Part shown: piece after piece, positions 38,509 through 47,388 of the stretch
How the letters are laid out: the number at the start of each line of letters is the position of its first letter
How positions within the stretch are numbered: position 1 is the first letter of the stretch
Source: Streptococcus australis ATCC 700641
GTDB lineage: Bacteria; Bacillota; Bacilli; Lactobacillales; Streptococcaceae
NCBI RefSeq assembly: GCF_000186465.1
Contig: NZ_GL636091.1
Span: 165,188 to 229,187 of the forward strand
Direction of reading: 5' to 3'
Length of the DNA stretch: 64,000 bases
Position numbers and translations under genes: made by a program
Notes under the pieces: generated by a model
Told to the model about the DNA's origin: nothing
The model's input: only the letters and a program-made list of their open reading frames with translations
Databases searched by the model: none

Positions 38509-41004
38509 TTATCTGTTTTGTCCACTAGATGATGAACTAGCTGTCGTGTTCGAACTAGTTGTCGTGTTCGAACTAGTTGTCGTGTTCGAACTAGTTGTCG
38601 TGTTCGAATTGCTTGTCCGGTTGGTATTTCGATTTCCATTGGAAGTATTAGCTGAACCGCCTAGAATTCCAGCCCAGGCACTAGCATAATCACTATCCGA
38701 TCCACCAATTGCGAAGCGGTAGGTCGTTTGTGGAGCGCCATTTTTAGCCCAATAGCTGGTAACCGTCGCACCCGACACATCGATATCACGACCATTGACA
38801 TTGACACGACCAGGTCGTTGTCCTGTAGATTTCAGAACAGTCGATGAAATAACACTGCTATCTAAGGTAAAGCGATCTTGCACGCCCCAAGCAGCTGGAT
38901 CCGCCTGGTAGATGGCATTGGCTAAATAGGCCATGTAACTTGCGTTATTATTGTAGCCTGTCAACGGAGCCATGGAAGCATTGTTGTCATGTCCAATCCA
39001 GCCACCTAAGGTAAGATTTGGAGTAGACAGCATGAGCCACATATCTCCATTCTCATTGGTGGTTCCGGTTTTCCCAATCCAATCAGCAGTTGCAAGAGTT
39101 GGATTGACCTGACTGATTCGGCTCTTAAAGGTCGTTGTCGCACCAGAGCTGATGACACCTCTTAACAGGTCCTGCATGATAGTCGCAGTTGCTGCTGAGT
39201 AGACGCGGGTTGGTTTGCTCTCATGTTGGTAGACCACTTCCCCATTGCGATCCATGATTTTTTCAATCATGTAGCGTTTTTGGTAATTTCCATTATTTGC
39301 AATGGTTTGATAACCGTTTGTATGTTGGGCGACGCTTACTTCGATCCCGCCTCCCATTGGCAGACTTTCAATGCCGTACTCAGCGATATCGTAGCCCATT
39401 TTTTCCATATAGCCTGGGACATCGACACCCTTTTCACGGAGAGTACGATAAGTCCAATAAGCTGGGATATTCCATGAGGTATTGAGGGCCTCTCGGAGGT
39501 CCATCATCCCAGTCCCCCGGTTATCCACGTGCATAATTGGCTCTCCACTAGAGAAGTTAGTTGGGTAATTAGAGACGATGCTATTGCTTCCCATCAAGCC
39601 TTGGTCAATGGCGATTCCATAAGCTAGCAAAGGTTTAATAGTAGAACCTGGAGAGCGTTCCGTGTCAAAAGCGTGGTTATTCTGATTCCCGTCAAAATTC
39701 CGTCCCCCAACAAAGCCGAGAATCGCTCCTGTTCGGTTGTCCATGAGGACATTTCCGACTTCTACCGTACCCGTTCCATCGTCCAAGATGCCTCCATAAT
39801 TGGCAACTGCTTCTTGCATGGCATTGTAGATAGCTTTGTTGATAGTGGTTTGGACCGTATAGCCGCCCTCTCTCAATTCTTTCTTCGCTAACTCTTGATA
39901 AGATTTAACGGTCGAATTGTTTTTTAGGTCATGACTCGAAACATTGTCCCTCTTGATTAAATAGTCATACATGGCCTCTTCCGCTTCACTTACGGCTTGG
40001 AAATACAAGTAGTCGTGTGGCGTCTTCTCGATGCCATTTGACGGAAGGAAATCCTTACTTAAATCATATTGACTATATTGGTCGTACTCTTCCTTAGTGA
40101 TAGCCCCTGTTCGATACATGTTGTACAAGACATCCTTGGCGCGATCCAAGCCTAAAGCTTGATTTTCTGGAGTTTTGAGACTTCCATCAGAGGCATAAGG
40201 CGAGTAGACAATTGGGCTCTGTGGCAGACCAGCAATAAAGGCCGCCTGTGGAATGGTCAAGTCTTTGGCAGAAACTCCAAAAATCCCTTGAGCTGCCGCT
40301 TCCACTCCAGCAATATTTTGTCCACGGTTGTTTCGTCCAAATGGAGACACATTGAGGTAGGTCGTTAAAATTTCGTCCTTATCCATTACCCGCTCAAGAG
40401 CAAGGGCATCGATAATCTCAGCAGCCTTCCGTGAGAAAGTCGGTGCATCTCCCACAACTTGTTGTTTAATCAACTGTTGGGTCAAAGTCGAACCCCCACT
40501 AGAGGAACCGACTCCAGCAACTGAACCCAAGGTGGCCCGGATTACGGCTTTCGGAACAACCCCATTGTGGCTATTGAAATTTTCATCCTCTGTGGCAATA
40601 ACAGCCTTTTTGACATTGTCCGAAATTGCATCCTTTTGAACAGGGATCCGAATCAAGTCACTGTCAATATCAGAAATAATGCTCCCATCTGAGTAGGAAA
40701 TCTTTGAAACGCTCGAAATATTTTGTACTTGTTGAACCAATCGGGTTGGATCCGGTGTTTCTGTCGCATTAAATAGACTGGCCGCATACCCAATCGCAAT
40801 CCCTGCTCCAAACAAGAGGCCACCTAAAGCAAACACCAATAACACATCCCAAAGGAGCTTCATGGTTCGGAGAACTGTCGCTACGAAATCTCCTAGTGAC
40901 CAGCCCTCCTTGTCTTCTTTCTCATTGACTTTAACAGTCATCTTGGTAAAGAAGCCTTTTATTTTCTTCCCGCACTTTGTAAAAAATTCTCTTATTTGAC
41001 TCAC
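38509..41004 (-). CDS. pbp1b: Bifunctional class A penicillin-binding protein 1b
   Basis: 831 residues, GTG start with AAGGAG 8 nt upstream. Cytoplasmic basic N-terminus, one membrane helix (about 52-76), GT51 glycosyltransferase domain (catalytic Glu139 in [26 protein letters not shown]), then transpeptidase with [12 protein letters not shown] (SxxK), SWN and [10 protein letters not shown] (KTG). It polymerises and cross-links peptidoglycan outside the membrane. After residue about 785 the protein ends in a low-complexity Asn/Thr/Ser tail encoded by four 18-bp tandem repeats. It is next to, and divergent from, tyrS, as in pneumococcus. Confidence 0.96.
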   Translation of the reverse strand: MSQIREFFTKCGKKIKGFFTKMTVKVNEKEDKEGWSLGDFVATVLRTMKLLWDVLLVFALGGLLFGAGIAIGYAASLFNATETPDPTRLVQQVQNISSVSKISYSDGSIISDIDSDLIRIPVQKDAISDNVKKAVIATEDENFNSHNGVVPKAVIRATLGSVAGVGSSSGGSTLTQQLIKQQVVGDAPTFSRKAAEIIDALALERVMDKDEILTTYLNVSPFGRNNRGQNIAGVEAAAQGIFGVSAKDLTIPQAAFIAGLPQSPIVYSPYASDGSLKTPENQALGLDRAKDVLYNMYRTGAITKEEYDQYSQYDLSKDFLPSNGIEKTPHDYLYFQAVSEAEEAMYDYLIKRDNVSSHDLKNNSTVKSYQELAKKELREGGYTVQTTINKAIYNAMQEAVANYGGILDDGTGTVEVGNVLMDNRTGAILGFVGGRNFDGNQNNHAFDTERSPGSTIKPLLAYGIAIDQGLMGSNSIVSNYPTNFSSGEPIMHVDNRGTGMMDLREALNTSWNIPAYWTYRTLREKGVDVPGYMEKMGYDIAEYGIESLPMGGGIEVSVAQHTNGYQTIANNGNYQKRYMIEKIMDRNGEVVYQHESKPTRVYSAATATIMQDLLRGVISSGATTTFKSRISQVNPTLATADWIGKTGTTNENGDMWLMLSTPNLTLGGWIGHDNNASMAPLTGYNNNASYMAYLANAIYQADPAAWGVQDRFTLDSSVISSTVLKSTGQRPGRVNVNGRDIDVSGATVTSYWAKNGAPQTTYRFAIGGSDSDYASAWAGILGGSANTSNGNRNTNRTSNSNTTTSSNTTTSSNTTTSSNTTASSSSSGQNR
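38534..38605. repeat. Four 18-bp tandem repeats encoding the PBP1b tail
   Basis: The unit GAACTAGTTGTCGTGTTC is repeated at 38534, 38552, 38570 and 38588; the first copy differs by one base. Each unit adds six residues (NTTTSS). The multiple of three keeps the frame, so copy number could vary between strains without breaking the protein. Confidence 0.92.
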
Positions 41005-41026
41005 TCTATTTCTCCTTGTCCTTCCT

Positions 41027-41056
41027 ATTATACCAAATGGACCACTTTCTTTTCAA
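41027..41056 (-). promoter_or_regulatory. Promoter of pbp1b
   Basis: On the minus strand TTGAAA (41056-41051), 18 nt, TATAAT (41032-41027) with a TGG extension. Confidence 0.78.
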
Positions 41057-41106
41057 TTCCTAAAGTTGAGAACACTGTTTCCAGTAGGATTTTTTTCGTC
41101 CATTCA

Positions 41107-41134
41107 TTGCTATTTCAAGTCATTATGGTAAAAT
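41107..41134 (+). promoter_or_regulatory. Promoter of tyrS
   Basis: TTGCTA, 16 nt, TAAAAT with a TGG extension. The leader to the ATG is about 63 nt and contains only a short ACTGG/CCAGT stem; there is no room for a T-box. Confidence 0.7.
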
Positions 41135-41203
41135 AGAGAGAAACCATACAGATACTGGACTGTTTTCATCGATCCGGCCAGTAGCTTAGAAAAGGAGAGA
41201 ACG

Positions 41204-42460
41204 ATGCACATTTTTGATGAGCTAAAAGAACGTGGTTTGATTTTCCAAACGACTGACGAAGATGCTTTGCGTAAAGCCCTAGAAGAAGGACAAGTATCGT
41301 ATTATACTGGCTACGATCCAACTGCTGATAGTTTGCACCTTGGGCACCTTGTTGCAATCTTGACTAGTCGCCGCTTACAATTGGCAGGCCACAAACCTTA
41401 TGCGCTTGTCGGTGGTGCGACCGGACTCATTGGAGACCCTTCTTTCAAAGATGCCGAGCGCAGTTTACAAACTAAGGAGACTGTAGACGGTTGGGTCGCT
41501 TCTATCCAAGGGCAATTGTCTCGTTTCTTAGATTTTGAAAACGGGGAAAATAAGGCTGTCATGGTCAATAACTACGACTGGTTTGGCAGCATCAGCTTCA
41601 TTGACTTCCTTCGCGACATCGGAAAATACTTTACTGTCAACTACATGATGAGCAAGGAATCTGTGAAGAAACGGATTGAAACAGGGATTTCTTACACTGA
41701 ATTTGCCTACCAAATCATGCAAGGCTACGACTTCTTTGTCCTTAACCAAGAGCACAATGTCACTCTGCAAATCGGTGGTTCTGACCAGTGGGGAAATATG
41801 ACAGCTGGTACAGAGTTGATGCGCCGTAAGGCAGACAAAACTGGTCACGTGATCACTGTCCCCCTCATCACAGACGCAACCGGTAAGAAATTTGGTAAAT
41901 CAGAAGGAAATGCGGTCTGGCTCAATGCATCCAAAACTTCTCCATATGAAATGTACCAGTTCTGGATGAACGTCATGGACGCTGACGCTGTTCGCTTCTT
42001 GAAAATTTTCACCTTCCTGTCACTAGATGAGATTGAGGAGATTCGTAAACAGTTTGAGGCTGCTCCACACGAACGCTTGGCTCAAAAAATTCTCGCTCGT
42101 GAAGTCGTCACTCTGGTTCACGGAGAAGAAGCTTACAAAGAAGCCCTTAACATTACGGAGCAACTCTTTGCAGGAAATATCAAAAACCTTTCTGTCAAAG
42201 AACTCAAACAAGGACTTCGTGGTGTACCAAACTACCAGGTCCAAGCAGACGAGAACCTCAACATCGTAGAATTGCTTGTAACTTCTGGCGTGGTCAATTC
42301 CAAACGTCAAGCTCGTGAAGATGTCCAAAATGGTGCCATCTACATCAATGGCGACCGCATCCAAGACCTTGACTATGTCTTGAGCGATAGCGATAAATTG
42401 GAAAACGAATTGACCGTTATCCGTCGTGGAAAGAAAAAATATTTTGTATTGACTTACTAA
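41204..42460 (+). CDS. tyrS: Tyrosyl-tRNA synthetase
   Basis: 418 residues, class I synthetase. The HIGH-type motif is [16 protein letters not shown] and the KMSKS-type motif is [14 protein letters not shown]; the tyrosine pocket [10 protein letters not shown] is visible, as is a C-terminal S4 RNA-binding domain (about 352-418: [20 protein letters not shown]). AAAGGAGAG lies upstream of the ATG. Single gene with its own promoter and terminator. Confidence 0.97.
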   Translation: MHIFDELKERGLIFQTTDEDALRKALEEGQVSYYTGYDPTADSLHLGHLVAILTSRRLQLAGHKPYALVGGATGLIGDPSFKDAERSLQTKETVDGWVASIQGQLSRFLDFENGENKAVMVNNYDWFGSISFIDFLRDIGKYFTVNYMMSKESVKKRIETGISYTEFAYQIMQGYDFFVLNQEHNVTLQIGGSDQWGNMTAGTELMRRKADKTGHVITVPLITDATGKKFGKSEGNAVWLNASKTSPYEMYQFWMNVMDADAVRFLKIFTFLSLDEIEEIRKQFEAAPHERLAQKILAREVVTLVHGEEAYKEALNITEQLFAGNIKNLSVKELKQGLRGVPNYQVQADENLNIVELLVTSGVVNSKRQAREDVQNGAIYINGDRIQDLDYVLSDSDKLENELTVIRRGKKKYFVLTY

Positions 42461-42480
42461 ACTGTTCAACATTTACCTAT

Positions 42481-42519
42481 AAAAAAAGGAGTTAACCTCG
42501 AGAAAGGTAACTCCTTTTT
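42481..42519. terminator. Terminator between tyrS and the metal ATPase gene
   Basis: AAAAGGAGTTAACC and GGTAACTCCTTTT pair (one bulge) with A and T runs on both sides, so it can serve both converging transcripts. Confidence 0.82.
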
Positions 42520-42536
42520 GTTGTTGATAACCACAT

Positions 42537-44600
42537 CTATCTAGCCTTAATAGACAGGCTACGCAGGACTATGCGTAAGGTTGTTAGATTATGTAAGATA
42601 GAGAGATTTGAAGGACTGAGCCAATTAAACAAGCCAAAGCCAATCAAACTACTATTTACGACAACGGTATCTTGAATATTCTTCTTGATGAGTGTTTGTA
42701 AAGATGATGATAGCCAATCCAACTCTCGGAAGAAATCCAAGCGATTATCTAACAATAAGATATCACTCATCTGCTTAGAAATATCTGCACTCTCATTCAT
42801 CACTACACCGATATCTGATAGGGTTAGAGCAGCTGAGTCATTCAACCCATCCCCAACCATCAAAATAGTGTGACCTGCTTTCTGTAGTTCCTCTACTAAC
42901 TCAAATTTTCCATCAGGTTTCAAGTCTGTATAGACCTGATCAAAGGGCAAATCTTTGACTAACTCCTCTGTCCTAACCAAGGTGTCCCCTGTTGCCAGAA
43001 TCAATTTTTTCCCTTGTGCCTTAAGTTTCTCCAAGGCTGCTTTTGCTTCTTTTCTCAAAGGAGTATGAATGCAGAACATTCCAATCAATTCATTCTGATA
43101 AGCCAAGAATAAGAGATTGTAGTGACTCATGTACTCTTCAATTAAAGCATTTTGTTCTGAACTGATATGAATCTGCTCATCCTGCATCAAGACATAATTC
43201 CCAATAAGAACTGGTTGGCCATCTATATGAGATTTGATCCCCTTGCTTGCGATATATTGGAGTTTCCCATGCATTTCCTCATGTTCAACTCCCTCTATCT
43301 CGGCTTGCTTGACGATGGCATTAGCAATAGGATGATAAATGTGTTCCTCAAGACAGGCACTGATTCTGAGAATATCTTCCTCACTATAGTCCCCAAAAGG
43401 TAACACCTTTTCAACTATAGGATAACTAGTTGTGATTGTTCCCGTCTTATCAAACAAGAAAGTATCAACTTCCAGATATTTCTCCAGAACATCCCCATCC
43501 TTAATCACCATTTCACGATTCAACCCCTCCTTGATAGCTGTCAAATAAGCTACAGGAGTAGAAATTTTCAAAGCGCAGGAGAAATCGACCAATAGGAAAG
43601 AAATAGCCTTAGAAAAAGAACCTGTCAATAGGTAAGTCAGACCAGCACCCAAGAAATTATATTTGACGACCTTATCCGCCATTTTGATGAAATAGCGTTG
43701 TTTCGTTTTCTTATTTTCTTCAGATTTCTTCATCAACTCAATCAGCTGTAAAATACGGCTGTTCATCTGATTATCGGTTACACGAATGCGCAACTCTCCA
43801 GTTTCTAATACTGTATTTGCACAAACCAAATCAGACTCTCTTTTTTCAACTGGAAAACTCTCTCCCGTCAAGGAACTTTCGTTGACCATACCTAAACCTG
43901 AAACTACTTGTCCATCAAACAGAATTTCATTTCCTTGAAATAGGACCAAGACATCTCCTATTTGAACATCGGAACTCTTGATACTAACAACCGTATCGCC
44001 CTGTACTAGGAATACATCGCTCTCTTTTGCAAGAAGGCTTTGTTCTAAATCTGTTGCAGTTTTTTTCAAGGACCACTGATCTAAATGATTTCCCAAATCA
44101 AGCATAAACATGATATTGCTAGCTGTCTTGGATTGGTTCATAAACAAGGACAATAAAATCGCCGAACAGTCCAAGACCTCCATCGTTAGTTCCTTACGCG
44201 CTAGTGTTTGATAGGCTTCTCTAATATAACCCAAAGCCTGATAACAAGTCCATATATAGCGAATAGGATACGGCACAAAACTACGAAAAAGTATACGCTT
44301 AATCGCTGCACCTGAAACAATAGAATAAGCACTCTCTTCTCTACGAATGGGAAGAGTCATCAACTCAGAAACTTTCCCTTTATCAATTCTTTTTAAAAAG
44401 GCTTCTGCATTATCTAATACAGAAAAGCCTTCTTTTATACGTAGAGTAAAGTGCTGTTGATCCATGTAAAACTGGATAGACTCAATCCCCTTTTCATCTC
44501 TCGCCAAGGAACGAAGATAGTCTTGAATATCCAAGGTGAGTGAAAAAGAAGACGATAGTCGGATATGTTGGTATCCTCTATATAGCACTTTAAAAGACAT
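42537..44600 (-). CDS. P1B-type heavy-metal-transporting ATPase with SCA motif
   Basis: 687 residues. Actuator motif LTGES (244-248), phosphorylation site DKTGTIT (Asp384), hinge GDGLNDSAAL, and the metal-site helix reading DFSCALKISTPVA (Ser-Cys-Ala at 341-343) where copper and zinc pumps have CPC. It has no CxxC or His-rich metal-binding domain at the N-terminus. The altered motif means the metal cannot be read from the CPC rule; Mn, Fe or Zn are candidates. It follows a small DUF6110 gene by 1 nt, a pairing that recalls mycobacterial CtpC with PacL1. Membrane-located; exporter activity is inferred from the family. Confidence 0.88.
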   Translation of the reverse strand: MSFKVLYRGYQHIRLSSSFSLTLDIQDYLRSLARDEKGIESIQFYMDQQHFTLRIKEGFSVLDNAEAFLKRIDKGKVSELMTLPIRREESAYSIVSGAAIKRILFRSFVPYPIRYIWTCYQALGYIREAYQTLARKELTMEVLDCSAILLSLFMNQSKTASNIMFMLDLGNHLDQWSLKKTATDLEQSLLAKESDVFLVQGDTVVSIKSSDVQIGDVLVLFQGNEILFDGQVVSGLGMVNESSLTGESFPVEKRESDLVCANTVLETGELRIRVTDNQMNSRILQLIELMKKSEENKKTKQRYFIKMADKVVKYNFLGAGLTYLLTGSFSKAISFLLVDFSCALKISTPVAYLTAIKEGLNREMVIKDGDVLEKYLEVDTFLFDKTGTITTSYPIVEKVLPFGDYSEEDILRISACLEEHIYHPIANAIVKQAEIEGVEHEEMHGKLQYIASKGIKSHIDGQPVLIGNYVLMQDEQIHISSEQNALIEEYMSHYNLLFLAYQNELIGMFCIHTPLRKEAKAALEKLKAQGKKLILATGDTLVRTEELVKDLPFDQVYTDLKPDGKFELVEELQKAGHTILMVGDGLNDSAALTLSDIGVVMNESADISKQMSDILLLDNRLDFFRELDWLSSSLQTLIKKNIQDTVVVNSSLIGFGLFNWLSPSNLSILHNLTTLRIVLRSLSIKAR

Positions 44601-44601
44601 A

Positions 44602-44880
44602 TTATTCTCCTATAAGGCTATCTAATTGCTCTTCTTTTTTCTCTTGCTCGTACAAATATTTGGCATCTTGCAAGACATCATCTCCATGTTGCTTCACAAC
44701 AGAAACAGATGCATCTAGCCCGTCTTTTAACTTATAAGCCTTAGCCAAAGCTTTAGAATAACCTTTTTTAGCTTCCTTACTTGCCAAGATTTTCAAACCA
44801 AGGGTACCAAATGCGACACCACCCAAAAAGAGTGATGATTTTTTCGCAACTTTTGCGACGCTTAATACTTCTTTTAACAT
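44602..44880 (-). CDS. DUF6110-type small membrane protein paired with the metal ATPase
   Basis: 92 residues from the ATG at 44880 (MLKEVLSVAKVAKKSS), set by AAGGAGG 8 nt upstream. One hydrophobic helix (about 16-33: LFLGGVAFGTLGLKILAS), then an amphipathic Lys/Ala/Glu-rich stretch (KEAKKGYSKALAKAYK) and an acidic end (EQEKKEEQLDSLIGE). The layout matches DUF6110 and is similar to the mycobacterial PacL (DUF1490) proteins, which bind metal and organise P-type ATPases. It lacks the metal-binding His tail of PacL1. First gene of a two-gene operon. Confidence 0.72.
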   Translation of the reverse strand: MLKEVLSVAKVAKKSSLFLGGVAFGTLGLKILASKEAKKGYSKALAKAYKLKDGLDASVSVVKQHGDDVLQDAKYLYEQEKKEEQLDSLIGE

Positions 44881-44901
44881 ACTTATTTCCTCCTTATCAT
44901 T

Positions 44902-44930
44902 ATTATATAGCAATTTAGATATTAAAGCAA
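44902..44930 (-). promoter_or_regulatory. Sigma-A promoter of the DUF6110-ATPase operon
   Basis: On the minus strand TTGCTT (44930-44925), 17 nt, TATAAT (44907-44902). The leader to the ATG is about 15 nt. Confidence 0.8.
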
Positions 44931-44996
44931 TTTCATTCTATAAATTGGAGAATTAGTTTCATTTCTACTGAATCTCCCATCTACTTATTCCTAAAG

Positions 44997-45025
44997 TTGC
45001 TTTCATTTGACTCTTTTGATACACT
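44997..45025 (+). promoter_or_regulatory. Promoter of rlmA placed for a leaderless message
   Basis: TTGCTT, 17 nt, TACACT; the ATG begins 7 nt after the -10, about where transcription should start. No ribosome-binding site lies upstream of the ATG. Confidence 0.65.
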
Positions 45026-45031
45026 TAAACT

Positions 45032-45880
45032 ATGAATACAAACCTCAAACCCAAACTTCAGCGTTTTGCTTCTGCGACTGCCTTTGCCTGTCCTATCTGT
45101 CAAGAAAACCTGACTCTGGTAGAGAGCAGTCTCAAATGTAGCAACCGCCACTCCTTTGACCTTGCTAAGTTTGGCTATGTGAACTTGGCGCCACAAGTGA
45201 AGGCCTCCAAGGACTATGACAAAGAAAATTTCCAAAACCGGCAACTCGTTCTAGAGAATGGTTTCTACGACCATATCCTTAATGCCCTGTCAGAATGCTT
45301 GTCTCCACTGGCCCATCCAGTCAACATTTTAGATATTGGTTGCGGGGAAGGCTACTATTCGCGCATCTTACAAGAGCGGCATCCAGACCATTCCTTTTAC
45401 GCCTTTGATTTGTCGAAGGAATCGATCCAACTGGCTGCCAAAAGCGACCAGGAATGGAAGGTCAAGTGGTTTGTCGGAGACCTGGCTCATCTCCCTCTTT
45501 TAGACCAGAGCATGGACCTCCTCCTAGACATCTTTTCGCCAGCAAATTATCAGGAATTTAAACGGGTCCTGGCCCCAGACGGTCGCCTCATCAAGGTCAT
45601 CCCAACTGCCGCCCATCTGCAAGAGATTCGTCAGAAAGTTAAGGACCACCTAGACCAGGTAGATTATTCCAATGAGCAGATTATTCAACATTTCTCTGAT
45701 CATTTTACGGTCGAACAAAGCCTCCATTGCCAGGAAACCTTCGAACTGACTCCAGCATTGCGGGAGGCTCTTCTGAGCATGACGCCTCTCCTCTTTCATG
45801 TCGATCCAGCTCAAATTGACTGGACCGATCTGACTCAAGTCACGATTTCTGCCACGATTTTGATCGGAAGAAGCAACTAA
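45032..45880 (+). CDS. rlmA: 23S rRNA (guanine-N1)-methyltransferase RlmA(II)-type
   Basis: 282 residues. N-terminal zinc finger (FACPICQENL, then SLKCSNRHSFDLAKFGYVNL: CPIC and C...H ligands), then a SAM-binding Rossmann domain (VNILDIGCGEGYYSRIL). The family methylates N1 of a guanine in helix 35 of 23S rRNA; in Gram-positives the target is G748, which affects macrolide and ketolide binding. The N-terminus MNTNLKPKLQRFA agrees with my recollection of its pneumococcal relative, supporting this start even though it has no leader. Confidence 0.88.
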   Translation: MNTNLKPKLQRFASATAFACPICQENLTLVESSLKCSNRHSFDLAKFGYVNLAPQVKASKDYDKENFQNRQLVLENGFYDHILNALSECLSPLAHPVNILDIGCGEGYYSRILQERHPDHSFYAFDLSKESIQLAAKSDQEWKVKWFVGDLAHLPLLDQSMDLLLDIFSPANYQEFKRVLAPDGRLIKVIPTAAHLQEIRQKVKDHLDQVDYSNEQIIQHFSDHFTVEQSLHCQETFELTPALREALLSMTPLLFHVDPAQIDWTDLTQVTISATILIGRSN

Positions 45881-45884
45881 AAAC

Positions 45885-46059
45885 GAGGCTGGGACAAAAG
45901 TCCTAGCCTCTTAATTGTTTTTGGATTGTCGAGCAAGACGCAGTGGTTGAGTGGGCTCTACTACGCTGATTTCATTAGCTTTTACAGCCCTACTCAACTG
46001 TGCGGAGGTGGGACGACGAAATCGAAGTCTAACGAATTACCGATTTCTGTCCCACTCTC
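45885..46059. repeat. Intergenic repeat element, copy 2 (inverted relative to copy 1)
   Basis: The minus strand over about 150 bp is nearly identical to copy 1 at 9881-10053 (AGAGTGGGACAGAAATC at its start, differences scattered). The far end differs: GGACTTTTGTCCCAGCCTC instead of GGATTTCTGTCCCACTCTC. That end forms on the plus strand a compact hairpin GAGGCTGGGAC-AAAA-GTCCTAGCCTC followed by TTAATTG and a T run, an intrinsic terminator for rlmA. The element fills the gap between two converging genes and probably terminates both. Confidence 0.85.
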
Positions 46060-46077
46060 ATTTTCCATGTTTACAGA

Positions 46078-47376
46078 TTAATCACTTTCCTCTACGCCGA
46101 TTTGTTGACGGTAGGCTTTAGGAGACTTGCCACACAACTTGCGGAATACCTTGTAAAAGTAACCGACATTGCTGTATCCGACCTCATAACAAATATCTTC
46201 AATACTTTCCGTTGTGGATAAAAGCAACTGTTGGGCAGCTTTGATCCGTTGTTTATTCAAGAGTTCTGCAAAGGTAGAATTGGTCTCCCGTTTAATCAAT
46301 TGCCCTAAATAAACGGGATTGATATAGAGATCTTTGCTGATATCCTTGAGCGACAGTTCCTTCCGATAGTCGCGTCCAATTACTTCTAGGACGGTTGCCA
46401 CATTATTGTTCATCCGATATTGAGAGAAGAAACTCTCCAATTGGTTCCGAACGCAGGTAACAAGATCCTCGAAAGTCGTTGTCTCATGAACGGCTTTCAC
46501 AATTTCTGTCAGGTCATCACCGTGCAGGTGTTCAAATAAATGAAAGACATCCATAATGAACTGAATAAAGAGTTGCTTGGCTATCGCCACTTTTGGAGTA
46601 TGGCTTTTCACGGTTTCTTCTAACCAGTTTAACTCCTCCAAAATTTGCTGGATATTCCCCTGAATGATGACACGGTAGATGGGTTCATAGTAATTAAAGA
46701 CACCATCTTCTTCCTCCAATGGGAGATCCCCATAAAACAGACTTCGTTCAACAAGCTCTTTAAATTGTTGAAAATGTTCTTTGTAAGGTGCTTGGAAACG
46801 GCGCTGTAGGAAAGCCCCTTCATCCTCATCGGAAAGATAGAGTTGAAGATTTTTTCCTAAGACCTGATAAGATGAACTGGCAAAGCCCTTCCTTTCCTTA
46901 TCCACTCCAATCCAGAGTTGTTTTCTTCCTCGGATGGCTTGTTCGAACTCTTCTTCTGACCAATCTTCATGAAGGAGCCGATTGGCCGTCGCTTGATCTG
47001 GGTTTTTCAGAGTTTGGGATAATTTTTCTAGGATATTCCCCAGCTCCACCTTATTGACAGGCTTTAACAGATAGTCTGCTACCCGGAGGTTTAAGGCTTT
47101 TTTTACATAAGCAAAATCTTGGTAACCTGACATAATGATATAAGCTGCATGGGGAAGCATGGACTGCATTTGATCAATCATTTCTAGACCAGTTTTTCCT
47201 GGCATATTGACATCTGTAATCACGATATCCACTGGATAATCCGCAACATAGGCCAAGGCTTGATCTGCATCCTCTGCTGTGTAAACAACCTCCATGTCCC
47301 ATTTTTCAAAGGGAATCAGTTTTTTCAACCCCTCAGTAATCATATATTCATCGTCAACCAATAAGACTTTATACAC
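46078..47376 (-). CDS. yesN: YesN-type AraC-family response regulator (TCS07 regulator)
   Basis: 432 residues. Receiver domain with phospho-acceptor Asp55 (VDIVITDVNMPGKTGLEM) and Lys in DYLLKPVNKVE; a middle region of about 200 residues; an AraC-type double helix-turn-helix at about 325-428 (LKDISKDLYINPVYLGQLIKRE; IEDICYEVGYSNVGYFYKVF). With the adjacent YesM-type kinase it forms the pair that in pneumococcus (TCS07) controls genes for host N-glycan use. Here it is the last gene of the yesL-kinase-regulator operon, beside the transporter and glycosidases it presumably controls. Confidence 0.87.
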   Translation of the reverse strand: MYKVLLVDDEYMITEGLKKLIPFEKWDMEVVYTAEDADQALAYVADYPVDIVITDVNMPGKTGLEMIDQMQSMLPHAAYIIMSGYQDFAYVKKALNLRVADYLLKPVNKVELGNILEKLSQTLKNPDQATANRLLHEDWSEEEFEQAIRGRKQLWIGVDKERKGFASSSYQVLGKNLQLYLSDEDEGAFLQRRFQAPYKEHFQQFKELVERSLFYGDLPLEEEDGVFNYYEPIYRVIIQGNIQQILEELNWLEETVKSHTPKVAIAKQLFIQFIMDVFHLFEHLHGDDLTEIVKAVHETTTFEDLVTCVRNQLESFFSQYRMNNNVATVLEVIGRDYRKELSLKDISKDLYINPVYLGQLIKRETNSTFAELLNKQRIKAAQQLLLSTTESIEDICYEVGYSNVGYFYKVFRKLCGKSPKAYRQQIGVEESD

Positions 47377-47388
47377 GATTCTTTCCTC

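Noticed and set aside
38418..38639. Minus-strand frame with repeated RTRQLV units
   Set aside because: Alternative-frame reading of the 18-bp repeats inside pbp1b; no ribosome-binding site.
41135..41203. T-box leader before tyrS
   Set aside because: The leader is only about 63 nt, too short for specifier and antiterminator stems; no T-box core sequence is present.
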